A stretch of 64,000 nt of DNA, taken from assembly GCF_003259615.1 (NCBI RefSeq), contig NZ_QLLR01000014.1, forward strand, positions 58,485 through 122,484, given 5' to 3'. Positions 1-14,100 of the stretch are shown in pieces; positions within the stretch are counted from its first letter, which is position 1, and every line of letters begins with the position of its first letter. The notes beneath the pieces are model-generated. The model did no database searches. It was not told where the DNA came from and worked only from the letters and a program-made list of their open reading frames with translations. Made by a program: the position numbers and the translations under genes. This DNA is from Pedobacter cryoconitis (lineage in GTDB: Bacteria > Bacteroidota > Bacteroidia > Sphingobacteriales > Sphingobacteriaceae).

Positions 1-2129
1 ATACCGGCTGAGCTATAATGTTTGGCAACTTCTTCCGGAGATAAACGTGTGTCATCATCCAGCAAATGCAAAGTACTTCCAGCACCTAGATAAGGCCAGA
101 TTTCCCAGCCAAAAGCATCAAATCCGATACTTGCCATGGCAGTCGCTTTACTTTCAGCAGTGACTTCATAAGCGCCGATATGCCAGTTGACCAAATTCAC
201 CACACTCTGGTGTTCTACCATTACTCCTTTCGGACGACCAGTTGAACCCGAAGTATAAATTACATAGGCAAGCTGATTTGGCAAAATGTCTGAATTGAAC
301 ACTACTTCTTCGTTACTCCAAATCGCATCCAGCTCTTCAATCAAGATCAGGCTTGCCTCTTCTTTATGGCATAACGCTGCATATTTATTATTCGTGATGA
401 CCAGGCTGCTGTTACAATCTGCTAACATGTAAGCGATACGGTCCTGCGGATAACCAGCGTCAACAGGTACATAAGCACCTCCCGCTTTCAGGATACCCAG
501 AATACTGATAATCAGTTCCGGGCTTCTGTCCAGACAAACCGGAATCAGCTGTTCTGCATCAACTCCTTTGCCTTTCAGCTCCTGTGCCAGCTGATCAGAT
601 TTTCTGTCCAGTTCTCCATAAGTCAGGCTGATATTTTCAGCTACCAATGCGATTGCATCAGGATTATTCAACGCCTGTGCTCTGAATAGAGATACTAAGG
701 TTTGATCTGCTGTAACCGGATAATTAACCGGAGCGGTTGCGAAATCTTCTAATACTTGCTGTTCTTCTATTGTTGTCAGGAAATTAATGCTGCTAATCTG
801 CTGTTCAGGCTCAGAAAGAATTGCTTGCAATAACTGTTCATAATGTCCTGCCATCCGGGCGATAGTAGCTGCATGGAACAAATCCGTACAATATTCTATA
901 CTCAGATCCAGCCCATCTTCATTTTCTTTCAGCACAAAAGTGAGCTCAAATTTTGAAGAAGTATGCTCAGTTTCTTCTACAGATAAGACCATATCCCCCA
1001 ATTTCACTTCAGCTTCTTCCGGTGTATTCTGCAATACAAACATCACCTGGAATACTGGTGTTCTGCTGATGTCCCGGTTTTCAACTACCGCGTCTACAAC
1101 CTTTTCAAAAGGTGTATCCTGGTAAGTATATCCTTCTAAAAGGGTTTCTTTAACCTGTTTCAACAAGTCGCTGAATGCAGGTTGTCCGCTTAAATTGGTA
1201 CGTATAGCAAGGGTATTGATAAAGAAACCGATCAGTCCCTCTACCTCTTCCTGTTTTCTTCCTGCTACTGGTATACCCACTGCAATGTCATCCTGACCGC
1301 TATATCTGTACAGCAATACTTTAAATGCAGCCAGTAAAGTCATAAACAAAGTCGTGCCCTGCTGCTGGCTGAATTGCAACAATTGTTTGCTTAATTCAGT
1401 ATCCAGTTTAAAGTCAGCCATCGCACCATTTGTACTTTGTACAGCTGGCCTGGTAAAATCAACAGGCAGATCCAATACAGTGGTATCAGCCAATTGCGTG
1501 GTCCAGTAATCCAGTTGTTTAGTCAAGACTGTTCCCTGTAAATAATTGCGCTGCCACATTGCATAATCCGCGTATTGTAATGGCATTGGTGACAATGACG
1601 CTTCGCGTTGTTCTACATGTGCATTGTATAATTCAGTCAGTTCTTTCACAAGTATACCTTCAGACCAGCCGTCAGAAGCAATATGGTGGGTAACCAAGAC
1701 TAACAAATGAGCTGTTTCACTGTGCTTAACTAATCCGGCTCTTAACATATGATCTGCAGACAGATCAAAAGGAGTTTGAATGAACGCTTGAATCGCAGTG
1801 GTAAAATCTCCCGATCCTGATTCCGGTTCAATAGCAGACAACTGCCACTGATTTTGTGCTAATATTTGTTGATAAGCACTATTGTCTTCCTCAGACCAGT
1901 GAATTACACTTCTTAATACTTCATGTCTGTTCACAATTTGCTGAATAGCATATTGCAGACTTTCTCTGTTCAATTCACCTTGTAATTTAAATACACCCGG
2001 TATATGGTAATGAACAGTTCCTTCCAGCCTGTCAATGAACCATAAACGCTCCTGGCTGAATGAAAGCGGAATATGCTGCGGACGTAATTGTGCAGTTACC
2101 GGTGGCAATAAATCAGCAGGATGCTGTGC
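1..2129 (-). other. NRPS module 7: C domain and partial A domain
   Basis: The C domain has HHIASDG near 1660-1690. The A domain shows STGRPKG near 225-260 and runs off the window just after a D-D-D-T-R-L-S-P stretch. Only the first three specificity residues are visible (D235, A236, W239), too few to predict a substrate, although the D-A-W start is common for hydrophobic residues. The frame is open at base 1, so the module continues. Confidence 0.85.
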
Positions 2130-5100
2130 CAACAGAAAATCTGCCTGACCGGCAATCGTTGGATAGACAAATATATCTTTCACGACCAGTTCTGCTTTCA
2201 GTCTGCTGCGGATGAGTGCAAGCAACCTGATCGCCAGCAGGGAATGCCCGCCACGCTCAAAGAAATTATCATTTACACCAACTTCTGTGGTTTCTAAAAG
2301 CTCTTCCCAGATCCTAACCAGTGTTTGTTCTGTTTCATTACGCGGAGCTGCATATAAGTTATTCACTAATAACGCGGCTGATGGATCAGGCAATAGTTTC
2401 CGGTCCACTTTTCCATTCGCTGTTAAGGGCAGCTGCTCCAATTCTACTAAGACTGGTACCATGTACTCAGGTAATTTTTGCAGCAGATATTGACGGATTG
2501 TATCTTTATCCGCAGCTGCGCCTGTGATATAGCCAACCAGGTTTCCTGATTTCACAACCACAACTGCCGCTGTCACCTGTTCATGCTGCAGCAATACTTT
2601 TTCTATTTCTCCCAGCTCAATACGATAACCGCGGATTTTCACCTGATCATCAATACGCCCTAAGTATTCAATAGTTCCGTCTGCCAGCCAGCGTCCAAGA
2701 TCTCCCGTTTTGTACATTCTTTCCCCCTGTAGATTGGTAACAAACTTCTCTGCAGTCAGCTCCGGGCGGTTCAGATAACCACGTGATACCCCAACCCCGG
2801 TTACACAAATCTCTCCTGGAATTCCCAGTGCACATAAACGTCCGGATTTATCCAGAATGGAAATATGCAGGTTCTGTACCGGTTTACCTAAAGGAACGCT
2901 GTTACCAACTGGTGTTTCATACATTACAAAATGTGTAATATCATCTGATGCTTCCGTTGGCCCGTAAGCATTCACGACCGGAATATTTCCATAAAGAGGA
3001 TGGCTGAACCATTGCTCCAGTAAAGGCTGGTTAACAGCTTCACCAGTCACCAGTAAATACTGCAGTTTTTCCAGTTTCACATCCAGCTCTTCCTGCAACA
3101 ATGCGCTCAGATAAGAAGGCACCAATTCAAGAATAGTAATTTCATCCTCAGCAACTTGCCCGATAAAAGAAACCGGTTGTAAAATCAGTACATCATCGTA
3201 GATAACTGTGCGGCCACCACACAATAGCGCGGCAAACATCTGCCATACAGAAATATCAAAAGTATAAGATGCAGTATAAGCCAGCACAGATGCTGCATTT
3301 AACTGCAAGTCATTTACTTTGGCAAATAAGTGATTCAGCATCCCATCATGTTCTACCAATACCCCTTTTGGCGTACCTGTAGATCCAGAAGTATAAATCA
3401 CATAAGATAAATCTTGCGGTGTAGCGATTGTTGCTGGATTAGTGACCGGATATTGTTTCAGCATTCCCCTTTCCACATCCATTAAAACTAATGTGGCAGA
3501 AGTAGCTGGTATCACATTACTCACTGTACTGTTACTGATCACGATCGTTGCCTTCGCATCTTCCAGTAAATAACTGATCCGGTGCGGCGGGTAATTAGTG
3601 TCCACAGGGATATAAGCCGCACCAGCTTTCATAACCCCTAAAATGGAAATAATCATTTCTGGTGAACGGTTAATACATACCGGTATCAGAATATCTGGTT
3701 TAGCTCCTGAAGTAATCAAATGATAAGCCAGCTGATTCGCCTGCTCGTTCAGTTGCCGATAAGTTAAAGTATCATTTTCATAGACCAGGGCAACCGCATC
3801 AGGTGTATTTGCAGCTTGCTTTTCAAACAGGCTTACAAACGTTTCATCCTGAGGATAACCAACCAATGGCCCCTGTCCTATTTCTTGTAATGTATTTTCT
3901 TCTTCTTGTGTCAGCATTACCAGTGCTGCAATATCCTGTGATGGTGTTTCCACAACAGATCTCAGCAGCTGCTGATAATGTCTGCCCATGCGGGCAATCG
4001 TATCCCCGGCAAAAATGTCCGTGCAGTAATCTATGCTTAACTGTAATACGCCTGCTTCTTCTGCAAGGGTAAAAGTAAGATCGAACTGCGCCACTACATG
4101 CTCATTTTCAACTGCTGAAATAGCGATCTCATGGAAACCATCCGCACTCGTGGCAACCGTATCCTGCATCACAAAAAGCACCTGGAACAGCGGGCTTCTG
4201 CTTAAGTCCCTGGTTTTCACTACCGCCTCTACTATTTTTTCAAAAGGCATATCCTGATGCTCGTATCCATCCAGCAACGTAGTTTTAACGCGCTGTAATA
4301 AATCAGCAAAAGAAGGATTTCCGCTCAAATCAGTATGGATCGCCAATGTATTGACAAAGAAACCAATCAGCTCTTCCACTTCCTGTTGTCTTCTGCCTGC
4401 TACCGGAGTACCCACACAGATACTCTCCTGACCACTATAACGGTGCAGTAAAACCTGGAAAGACGCAAACAAAGTCATAAATAAAGTAGCCGATTGCTCA
4501 TTACTTAAGGCATGCAAACCGCTCGTTAACTCTTCTTCTATTTCAAAACGCAATACAGCACCATTTGTACTTTGAACAGCTGGTCTTGGATAATCTGCCG
4601 GAAGTTCCAGCGGTTCCAATCCTGCAAGTTGTTTTTCCCAATAAGCCTGTTGCTGCGCTAAAACTGCTCCGGTCAGATAGGCCCTTTCCCATAACGCATA
4701 ATCTGCGTATTGTATAGGTAAAGGAGCTAAAGAAACTACCTGCTGCGTAGTATAAGCATTGTAAAGCGTTGTAATTTCATTCACCAGCAGAGACACTGAC
4801 CAGCCGTCAGAAGAGATATGGTGCATCACTATCGCCAGCCTGTATTCATCCGCTGCTAAAGTGATCAATCCAGCTCTCAGCATATGATCTGCCGACAATA
4901 TAAATGGACGGTCAATAAAGTCAACAATAGCTGATTCTGCTATTTCTTCCAGTTGCCATAAATCTGAAGGCAATACCTGCTGCTCAACCATTCCGCCATA
5001 TGGAGCTTGCAGCACCACTGTTCTTAAGATCTCATGGCGGTTAATTACCTGTTGTATCGCATATTGTAAAGCTTCTTTATTCACCCTGCCCTGCATTTTC

Positions 5101-8100
5101 AGCACCGCAGGAATATGGTAATGTGTACTGCCTTCCAGCTGATCAATGAACCATAAACGCTCCTGTCCAAACGACAGTGGTATACGTTCCGGCTTAGGCT
5201 GTACGGTAATTGCCGGCAATAAAATCCGGTCTGATGATTTGTCTGCATAAGCCGCCAATGCTGCAATAGTTGCATGTGCAAACAGCTCTTTTACCTGCAT
5301 TTCTACTTTCAGCTCTCTGCGCATGGCACCTAATAACCGGATAGCCAGCAGGGAATGTCCCCCCAGTTCAAAGAAGTTATCATAAATACCAATGCGGGCT
5401 ACCGCTAATAATTGCTGCCAGATCGCTGCAATTTTCACTTCCGTAGCGGTACGCGGTGCGATATATTCATGTTCAGACAATGCACCTGCCTGTGGATCAG
5501 GCAATTCTTTGCGGTTTACTTTTCCGTTGGAGGTCAGCGGGATTTCTTCCATCAATACCCAGATCGCAGGCACCATATATTCCGGTAACCTATCACCAAG
5601 CCAGTTTTGTACGGCTTCTTTATCGAATTCTTTTTCAGGTACCACATAAGCTACCAGTTGTTTATCACCAGAATGACCCGTTCTTGCCAATACCACACTA
5701 TTGCTCACCAGTCCGCTCAACTGTAAAGCGCTTTCAATTTCTCCAAGCTCAATACGGAAACCGCGGATTTTTACCTGATCATCAATACGGCCTAAATATT
5801 CTATATTCCCATCCGGATACCATCTTGCCAGATCACCTGTACGGTATAATCTTTCCCCTTCTGCAAATGGATTGGCGATAAATCTTTCCGCTGTTAATTC
5901 TGCTCTGTTCAGGTATCCTCTGGCAACACCAGCACCACTGATATAAAGTTCTCCCGGCACACCTATCGGTACCAGATTTTGTTGTCCGTCCAGAATGTAG
6001 GCACTCAGCGTTGGTATCGTTTTACCAATAATACTCGCGCTACTGTTCAAATGCTGTTCATCAAGCAATTGATAAGTAACATGCACCGTTGTTTCAGTAA
6101 TACCGTACATATTGATCAGCAGACAATCTGTATAAGCCTCTCTCCACGGTTTCAACTTCCCTGGGTTCAATGCTTCCCCGCCAAAAATCACATAACGTAC
6201 AGAAATCGTGTCGGTATAGGTAACCAGGTAATCCTGCAACACATAAAATGAAGATGGAGTCTGGTTCAGTACGGTCACTTTTTCTTCGGCTAATAATTTC
6301 GCAAACAAAGTGGTATCACGGGATATATGCTTAGGTACAATGACCAGGCGGCCACCGTAAAACAGCGCACCATACATTTCCCAAACCGAGAAGTCGAAAC
6401 AGAAGGAATGAAACATAGTCCAGACATCCTGCTCATTAAAATCATATAGTGGTGATTCTGTTTCAAACAACCTGACTACATTCACATGTTCAATCAGCAC
6501 TCCTTTAGGACGGCCTGTAGAACCGGAAGTATAAATTACATAAGCCAGATTATCCGGATCCACTTTCACCATTACCGGAGAAACTGGATATTGGCTGATC
6601 AGCTCCTGGTCTGTATCCATTTCAACCAGCTTACGGATGCTGCTGATAGATTTTAATGTTTCATTATCAGTGCTGTTACTGATCACAATAGTCGCCGCCG
6701 TATCTTCCACCATATATTGAATACGGTCTTGTGGATAAGCAGGGTCCATTGGTACATAAGCACCACCTGCTTTTAACACGCCTAATAAAGCGACAATCAT
6801 GTCCGGTCCATTGCTCATGCAAACCGGCACGAGCATTTCTTTAGTCAAACCTATCTCACATAAGTAGTGTCCCAACTGATTAGAGCGTTCCTGCAACTGA
6901 CGGTAAGTCAAATGACTGGTTTCATAACTTACTGCAATTGCATCAGGCGTTTTAATCGCCTGCGCTTCAAAAAGTGATATAATAGTTTCTTCCTGAGGAT
7001 AACCTGTCGGTACACCCGTAAAGACTTCTAACAATTGAGTAGATTCCTGCACAGGAAGAATGATACTTTCTTTGATCAATCCTGTATAATCAGTCAGATA
7101 AGCCTGAATGATATTGTTGAAATATTCCAGCAGCTCAGCCAGTTTTTTACCTGATTTCAGCTTTTTACGTAAGATATACTGGATGCTGAATGTATCACCT
7201 GTTGTATTAACCGTACAATCCAGGTAAGTGTTGGTCAGCTCATAACCTGCAATAGCCAATTCCTCTTGTGCAGATTCATCAGCAATGGTTTCTGCAATCC
7301 CCGCATCCAGTTTATTGTAAACGTGGAAATTGATATAATTGAATAAAGCATCAAAGAATGGATTGTCATGAGACGACTGCTCTCCGGTAGCCTTTGTGAT
7401 CTCAAAAAGGCTGGTTCTGTCGCGTTCTTTCAGTGACAACAATTGCGCTTCTATAGCCTCAAAATAGCTGCTCCATGTCAACTCTTCAGCAGAGATTTTT
7501 AACCTGAAAGGATTTGTATTCAGGAAACAGCCCAATAACTGATCCGCATCTTCAACCAGCGGCCTGTTATTGGTCACCAGACCTACAGTTAATTCATCTT
7601 CTTGTGTAAGCAAATTCAGCGCATACAAATAAGCCCCCATTGCCAAACCTTTCAGAGAGATATTGTCCTGTTTTGTTCTTTCTTTCAATAAGGTAACCAC
7701 ATCCGCATCAAACTGATGGTTTAAGACCTGGAAGTCATTTTCTGTGGTAAAAATATCAAGACGTTTATAATCTTCCAGTTCATTTTCCCAGAACTGTGTA
7801 TGGTCATCACTATTTTTTGCGATCAGACTTTCAATGATAAAATCCTTATAAGTACATTTCAATAAAGGCAATACAACCTGCTCCGGCTCACGGATCAATT
7901 GATTACATAAATTGAAGAGTTCTGTATTCAGAGAAGCCAGGCTCCACCCATCCAATATCGCATGGTGAAACTGGAAAGCCAGGATATTCTGCTCTTTTTG
8001 GGTAAACACAGCCGCTCTCCATAAAGGTGCTTTTTCAGGAATAAAAGGAGTAGCTCTTTCTTCTTCCAAATACCGCTCTACAGTATCTTTTACAAACTCT

Positions 8101-11100
8101 TCTTTTAAATCCTTAATATCAAATGATGGAATGATTACATCAATAGTTTTATGAACAAGCTGAAGATCATTCCCATCTACATCAAGTTTAAAAGCAGTCC
8201 TTAAAATACTATGTTTCGCGGCTAACAGTTCATACGCTCTTTTCAATAAGCCTGCATCAAAAGTTACCGGAACCGGACATACAAACTGATCATGATATAA
8301 TGCCTCCTTTGGATTTAACAGCGAAACATAAATCATTCCGCGTTCAATATCACTCATCGGATAAACATCTTCAATCGCTGCTGCATTTTCCAGTTTCGGA
8401 AGCATCGTATTTTTCAGTTCTGCTATTTCTGCTGTGATCTGATCGTATAATACTCTGCTGTTTAATAAAACAGCTTTGCTATCTACAACCGTTCCCAGTT
8501 GCGCAACCGTAGCAGCTTTATAAACTTCAAATACCTTTACTTCTTTATTAAATAGTTGCTTGATCTTACTCACAACCCTGATAATACTGATGGAATCTCC
8601 TCCCAGTTCAAAGAAGTTATCATGAATACCAATGCGTTCTGCCCCAAGGAGTTCCTGCCAGATTGAGCTTAGTTTTTCTTCTGTTTCATTGCGTCCGGCT
8701 TCATACACGGTGCTTAACAACTTATCCACCTCCGGCTCTGGCAATGCTTTACGGTTGACTTTTCCATTGGATGTCAGCGGAATATCTTCTACCATCACCC
8801 ATATAGCCGGCACCATATATTCTGGTAAACGTGTACCCAGCCATTTCTGCACCGCTTCTTTGCTAAATGCCGCTTCTGGTACCACGTAACCTACCAATTG
8901 TTTATCGCCTGAATGACCTGTTCTTGCTAAAACCACACTATTGCTCACCAGACCACTTTCCTGTAAACAGCTTTCAATTTCTCCAAGCTCGATACGGAAA
9001 CCGCGGATTTTCACCTGATCATCAATACGGCCCAGGTATTCAATATTTCCATCCGGATACCAGCGCGCTAAATCACCTGTACGGTATAATCTTTCTCCCG
9101 CTTCAAATGGATTGGCAATAAATCTTTCCGCAGATAATTCTGCCCTGTTTAAATACCCTCTGGCCACACCAGCACCGCTGATGTAAAGTTCTCCCGGAAC
9201 GCCAATTGGTACAGGGTTCTGTTTCGCATCCAGAATATAGGCGCTTAACGTTGGTATTGTTTTACCAATGATGCTCGCGCTGCTGGTCAGGTGCTGGTCA
9301 TCAAGCAACTGATAAGTAACATGCACCGTTGTTTCGGTAATACCGTACATATTAATCAGCAGACAGTCCTGATAAGCTTCCTTCCATGGTCTGAGTTTTC
9401 CCGGATTTAATGCTTCTCCGCCAAAAATTACATAACGTACCGCTATCGTATCCGTATAAGTAACCAGGTAATCCTGCAGCACATAAAATGAAGACGGGGT
9501 CTGGTTCAGTACAGTCACTTTTTCTTTAACCAGCAATTCAGCAAACAAGGTAATATCACGGGAAATATGTTTAGGCACCAGGACTAAACGCCCGCCATAA
9601 AACAGTGCGCCATACATTTCCCAAACCGAGAAGTCAAAACAGAACGAGTGAAACATCGTCCATACATCCTGTGCATTGAAATCATATAATGGCGTTTCCG
9701 TTTCAAATAACCTAACCACATTCCTATGTTCAATCAATACCCCTTTAGGGCGGCCAGTAGAACCAGAAGTATAAATTACATAAGCCAGATTTTCTGCATT
9801 TACAGCTACAGGCACTGGTTCAGTTGAATATTTACTGATCATTTCAAAATCAGTGTCCATTTCAACCAGTACACGGATTGCATCAATAGTTTTTAAAACA
9901 TTACTGTCAGCACTGTTACTGATCACAATAGCAGCTGCGGTATCTTCTACCATATATTGAATACGGTCTTCAGGATAAGCAGGGTCCATAGGTACATAAA
10001 CACCACCCGCTTTTAATACACCCAGGATGGCTACGATCATATCCAGTCCGTTATTCATGCAAAGCGGTACCAGTGTTTCTTTCACTACACCGATACTGGA
10101 CAAATAATGTCCAAGCTGGTTAGCGCGTTCATGCAGCTGACGGTAGGTCAAATGATCAGCTTCATAACTTACCGCAATAGCATCCGGTGTTTTAAGTGCC
10201 TGTGCTTCAAAAAGCGAGACAATAGTTTCTTCTTTAGGATAAGCTGCCCGTACACCCGTAAAGGTTTGCAGCAACGTCTGTTTCTCTGGTGCAGTCAATA
10301 AAGGCAACACACTGATCTGCTGTGCGGGAGTAGTGGTCACTGCCCTTAACAATTGTTCAAAATGCCCGGCCATTCTGCTGATGGTTGCAGGTCTGAACAA
10401 ATCTGTACAGTATTCAATGTTGAGGATTAACCCGTCTTCAGCTTCTTCCATATTGAAGATCAGGTCAAATTTTGCGGTAGTCAGCTCTACTTCATCTTCT
10501 GTTAAAGTAAGGCCCGGCATAGCCCAACCCGCATGATCCGGTACGTTTTGTAAAACAAACATCACCTGGAACAATGGGCTGATGCTCATATCCCTGCTTT
10601 TCACTACCGTATCCACTACTTTTTCAAATGGCAATTCCTGATGCTCATAAGCTTCCAGCAACGTAGTTTTTACCTGCTGCAATAATTCCGTGAAAGAAAG
10701 ATTTTCATTCAAACCAGCACGTATAGCGATCGTATTGATAAAGAAACCAACCAGTTCCTCCACTTCCTGACGGCTTCTGCCTGCTACGGGAGTACCGATA
10801 CAAATATCTTCCTGTCCGGTATAGCGGTATAATAACACTTGTAAAACAGACATCAGCGTCATAAACAATGTAGTACCTTGCTGCTGACTTAACTCATTCA
10901 ATGCTTTACTGAGTTCTGGGTCTATGCTAAAAGTCAGCATCGCGCCTTTTGTACTTTGTACAACTGGTCTGATAAAATCAGTAGGCAAAGCGAGCGGTTC
11001 AAGACCAGACAACTGCTGTTTCCAGTAATGCTGTAATGATTCCAGGACCGCTCCCTTCAGATATTGACGTTGCCAGATTGCATAATCAGCATATTGTACT

Positions 11101-14100
11101 TCTGGTAAGGTCAATGCTGCCACGGTATTTTCCAGGTAAGCAGTATACAGCGCAGAAAGTTCACGAACTATAATAGCAGATGACCAGCCATCTGAAGCAA
11201 TATGATGAATGGCTACAACCAGTATATGTTCTTCATTACCAAGCTGAATTAATCCTGCCCGAAGCATATGATCTGCCGACAAAACAAATGGACGGTCAAT
11301 AAATGCACTAATCTGATGATGCAGCTCACCTTCCAGGGTCAACTCTTCCAGCTGCCACTGATCCGGTGCTAAAATATATTGGAAAGGAACTCCTTCTTTT
11401 TCTCTGATGACAGTTCTAAGCGCTTCATGACGGTTAATAATCTGTTGCAAAGCATAACTTAATGCCTGCTTATTGACCATGCCGTTCAATCTGAATACAG
11501 CCGGAATATGGTAATGTACACTTCCTTCCAGCTGATCAATAAACCATAAACGCTCCTGACTATAAGATAAGGGGATAAGTTCTGGCCTTGTCTGAACGAT
11601 AATGCCAGCATGCAGCTCCTTAACTTCCATTAACCTGATATGAGCAGCCAGTTCATGAATAGTTGGACGTATAAATACGTCTTTAACCAGCAGTTCTGTG
11701 TGCATTTCTTTCCTGATCGCCGCGATCAGCCTGATCACTAATAAAGAGTGCCCGCCACGTTCAAAGAAGTTATCATAAATACCTGCCTGTGGAATTTCCA
11801 GTAAACGTTCCCAGATTTCAGCCAATTGCTGCTCGCTCTGATCACGTGGTGCTGCATATTCCCTTAAGGTAGCCGAAGCCACATCAGGCAATGCTTTTTT
11901 ATCAATTTTACCATTGGCCGTTAATGGAAATACTTTCATCATAAAAATCACCGGCACCATGTATTCTGGTAATCTTTCTTTCAGGTATTCAGCCAGTTCG
12001 TCTCTGTCAGCTCCTTCTTCGGGAACAACATACCCGATTAAACGCTTAATACCACTTTCGTCCGCTTTAGCGACTACTACCGCCTGCGTTACCAAAGGAT
12101 GATCCTGTAATACACTTTCTATTTCTCCAAGCTCAATACGGAAACCACGGATTTTAACCTGGTCATCCATACGGCCCAGATATTCCATATTTCCATCAGG
12201 CAACCATCTTCCAAGGTCACCTGTTTTGTACATTCTTTCACCAGCGTGTAATGGATCTTCTACAAATTTCTCTGCGGTCAGCTCAGGGCGTTTCAGATAA
12301 CCACGTGCCACGCCGATACCGGCTACACAGATTTCGCCCGGTATGCCTATCGGACACTGCTGCCCCGCACTATCCAATACATATAACCTTAGATTTTGTA
12401 TCGGTACACCCACTGGAATATTTACTGCATCCGGCGTATCACTCATGAAGTAAAAACTTACATCATCAGAAGCTTCTGTAGGGCCATAAGCATTGACTAC
12501 CTGTATAGATTTGAAACGCGGATGTGCAAACCATAACGCCAATAATGCACGTGTTACGGCTTCTCCGGTAACCAGCAGATATTGTAAAGCACTTAAAGTC
12601 ACCTCTGTCTCTTCCTGCAATACTGCATTCAGATAAGAAGGTACTAACTGAAGTAGTGTTACCTCCTGCTGATCAACTGTTCTGATCAGCGCATCCGGAC
12701 GAAGGATCAGACTTTCCGGATAAATAATAGTGCAACCACCACAAATCAGCGTATTTACCATTTGCCATACAGAAATATCAAAAGTATAAGGCGCGGTAAA
12801 AGCAAGGATAGTTTTTTCGTTCATCGTGAACTCATCCACCATGGCCAGCAAGTGGTTGAATAAACCAGCATGCTCAACCAGTACACCTTTTGGCTTTCCT
12901 GTAGATCCTGAAGTATATAACACATAAGCCAGATCTGCCGGAGTGGTCATAATTTCTGGTGAATCCACCGGCTGACTTTGCAATATTTCAAGGTCATGCG
13001 CCAATGCAATCACAGTAACCTTCAAATCTGAAGGTAAAACTGCCTGGCTCACAGGATCAGCAATCACGACAGCTGCCTCACAATCTGCCAGCATATAGCT
13101 GATCCTGTCTTGCGGATATTTTGGATCAACAGGAACATAAGCTCCTCCTGCTTTCCAGATACCTACAACTGCAACGATCATATCCAGTCCTCTATTCATA
13201 CAAATAGGGACCATACTATCTCGTTTTACCCCTTTGGTCCTTAGATAATGTGCAAGCTGATTGGCCCGTTCATTTAATTCTGCAAAGCTCAGCACCTGTT
13301 CTTCAAATCTTAATGCTGGTGCATCCGGCGTATTTTTCACCTGCGTCTGGAAAGCATGAACAAAAGTCAGCTCATCCCCATAATTAATAAGCTGGCCGCT
13401 GGATATTTTCACCAGCTCTTTTTCTTCCTGTTCTGTCAGGATATTCAGCGCTCCTGTTTTTTGTTCAGGATCAGCTACTATAGCTTTCAACAACTGGTTA
13501 TAATGACCAGCCATCTTTTGAATGGTTTGCGCACTAAACAGATCAGTACCATATTCAATACCTAATAACAGCTCCTCTCCTTTTGGAACTACGGTAAAAA
13601 CTAAATCAAATTTAGCTGTGGTTTCTTCCAGATCCGTCGTAGTCAGGGACAAATCTCCCAATTCAAATACAACCTCATCCGGCATATTTTGTAATACAAA
13701 CATGGCCTGGAACAGCGGATGTCTGCTCAGATCTCTGGTTGTGGCCACTGCCTCTACAATCTTTTCGAACGGCATATCCTGGTAATCATAGCCTTCCAGC
13801 AATGTCCCTTTGACCTGCTGTAAGAAGTCTGTAAATACAGGATTATCACTTAAATCGCTTCTTACAGCCAATGTATTCACGAAGAATCCAATCAGGTTTT
13901 CTTCTTCCTGTTGTTTCCTTCCAGCGAGTGGCGTACCTACACAAATGTCTGTCTGGCCGCTATAGCGGTATAACAAGACTTTAAACGCAGCCATCATGGT
14001 GATAAACAGCGTAGCCCCTTGCGCTTGCGTTAAGGTATTCAGCTGAGCAGTCAGTTCTTTGTCTAAAGTGAACCCTAATAGCGCACCATGGTTACTTTGA

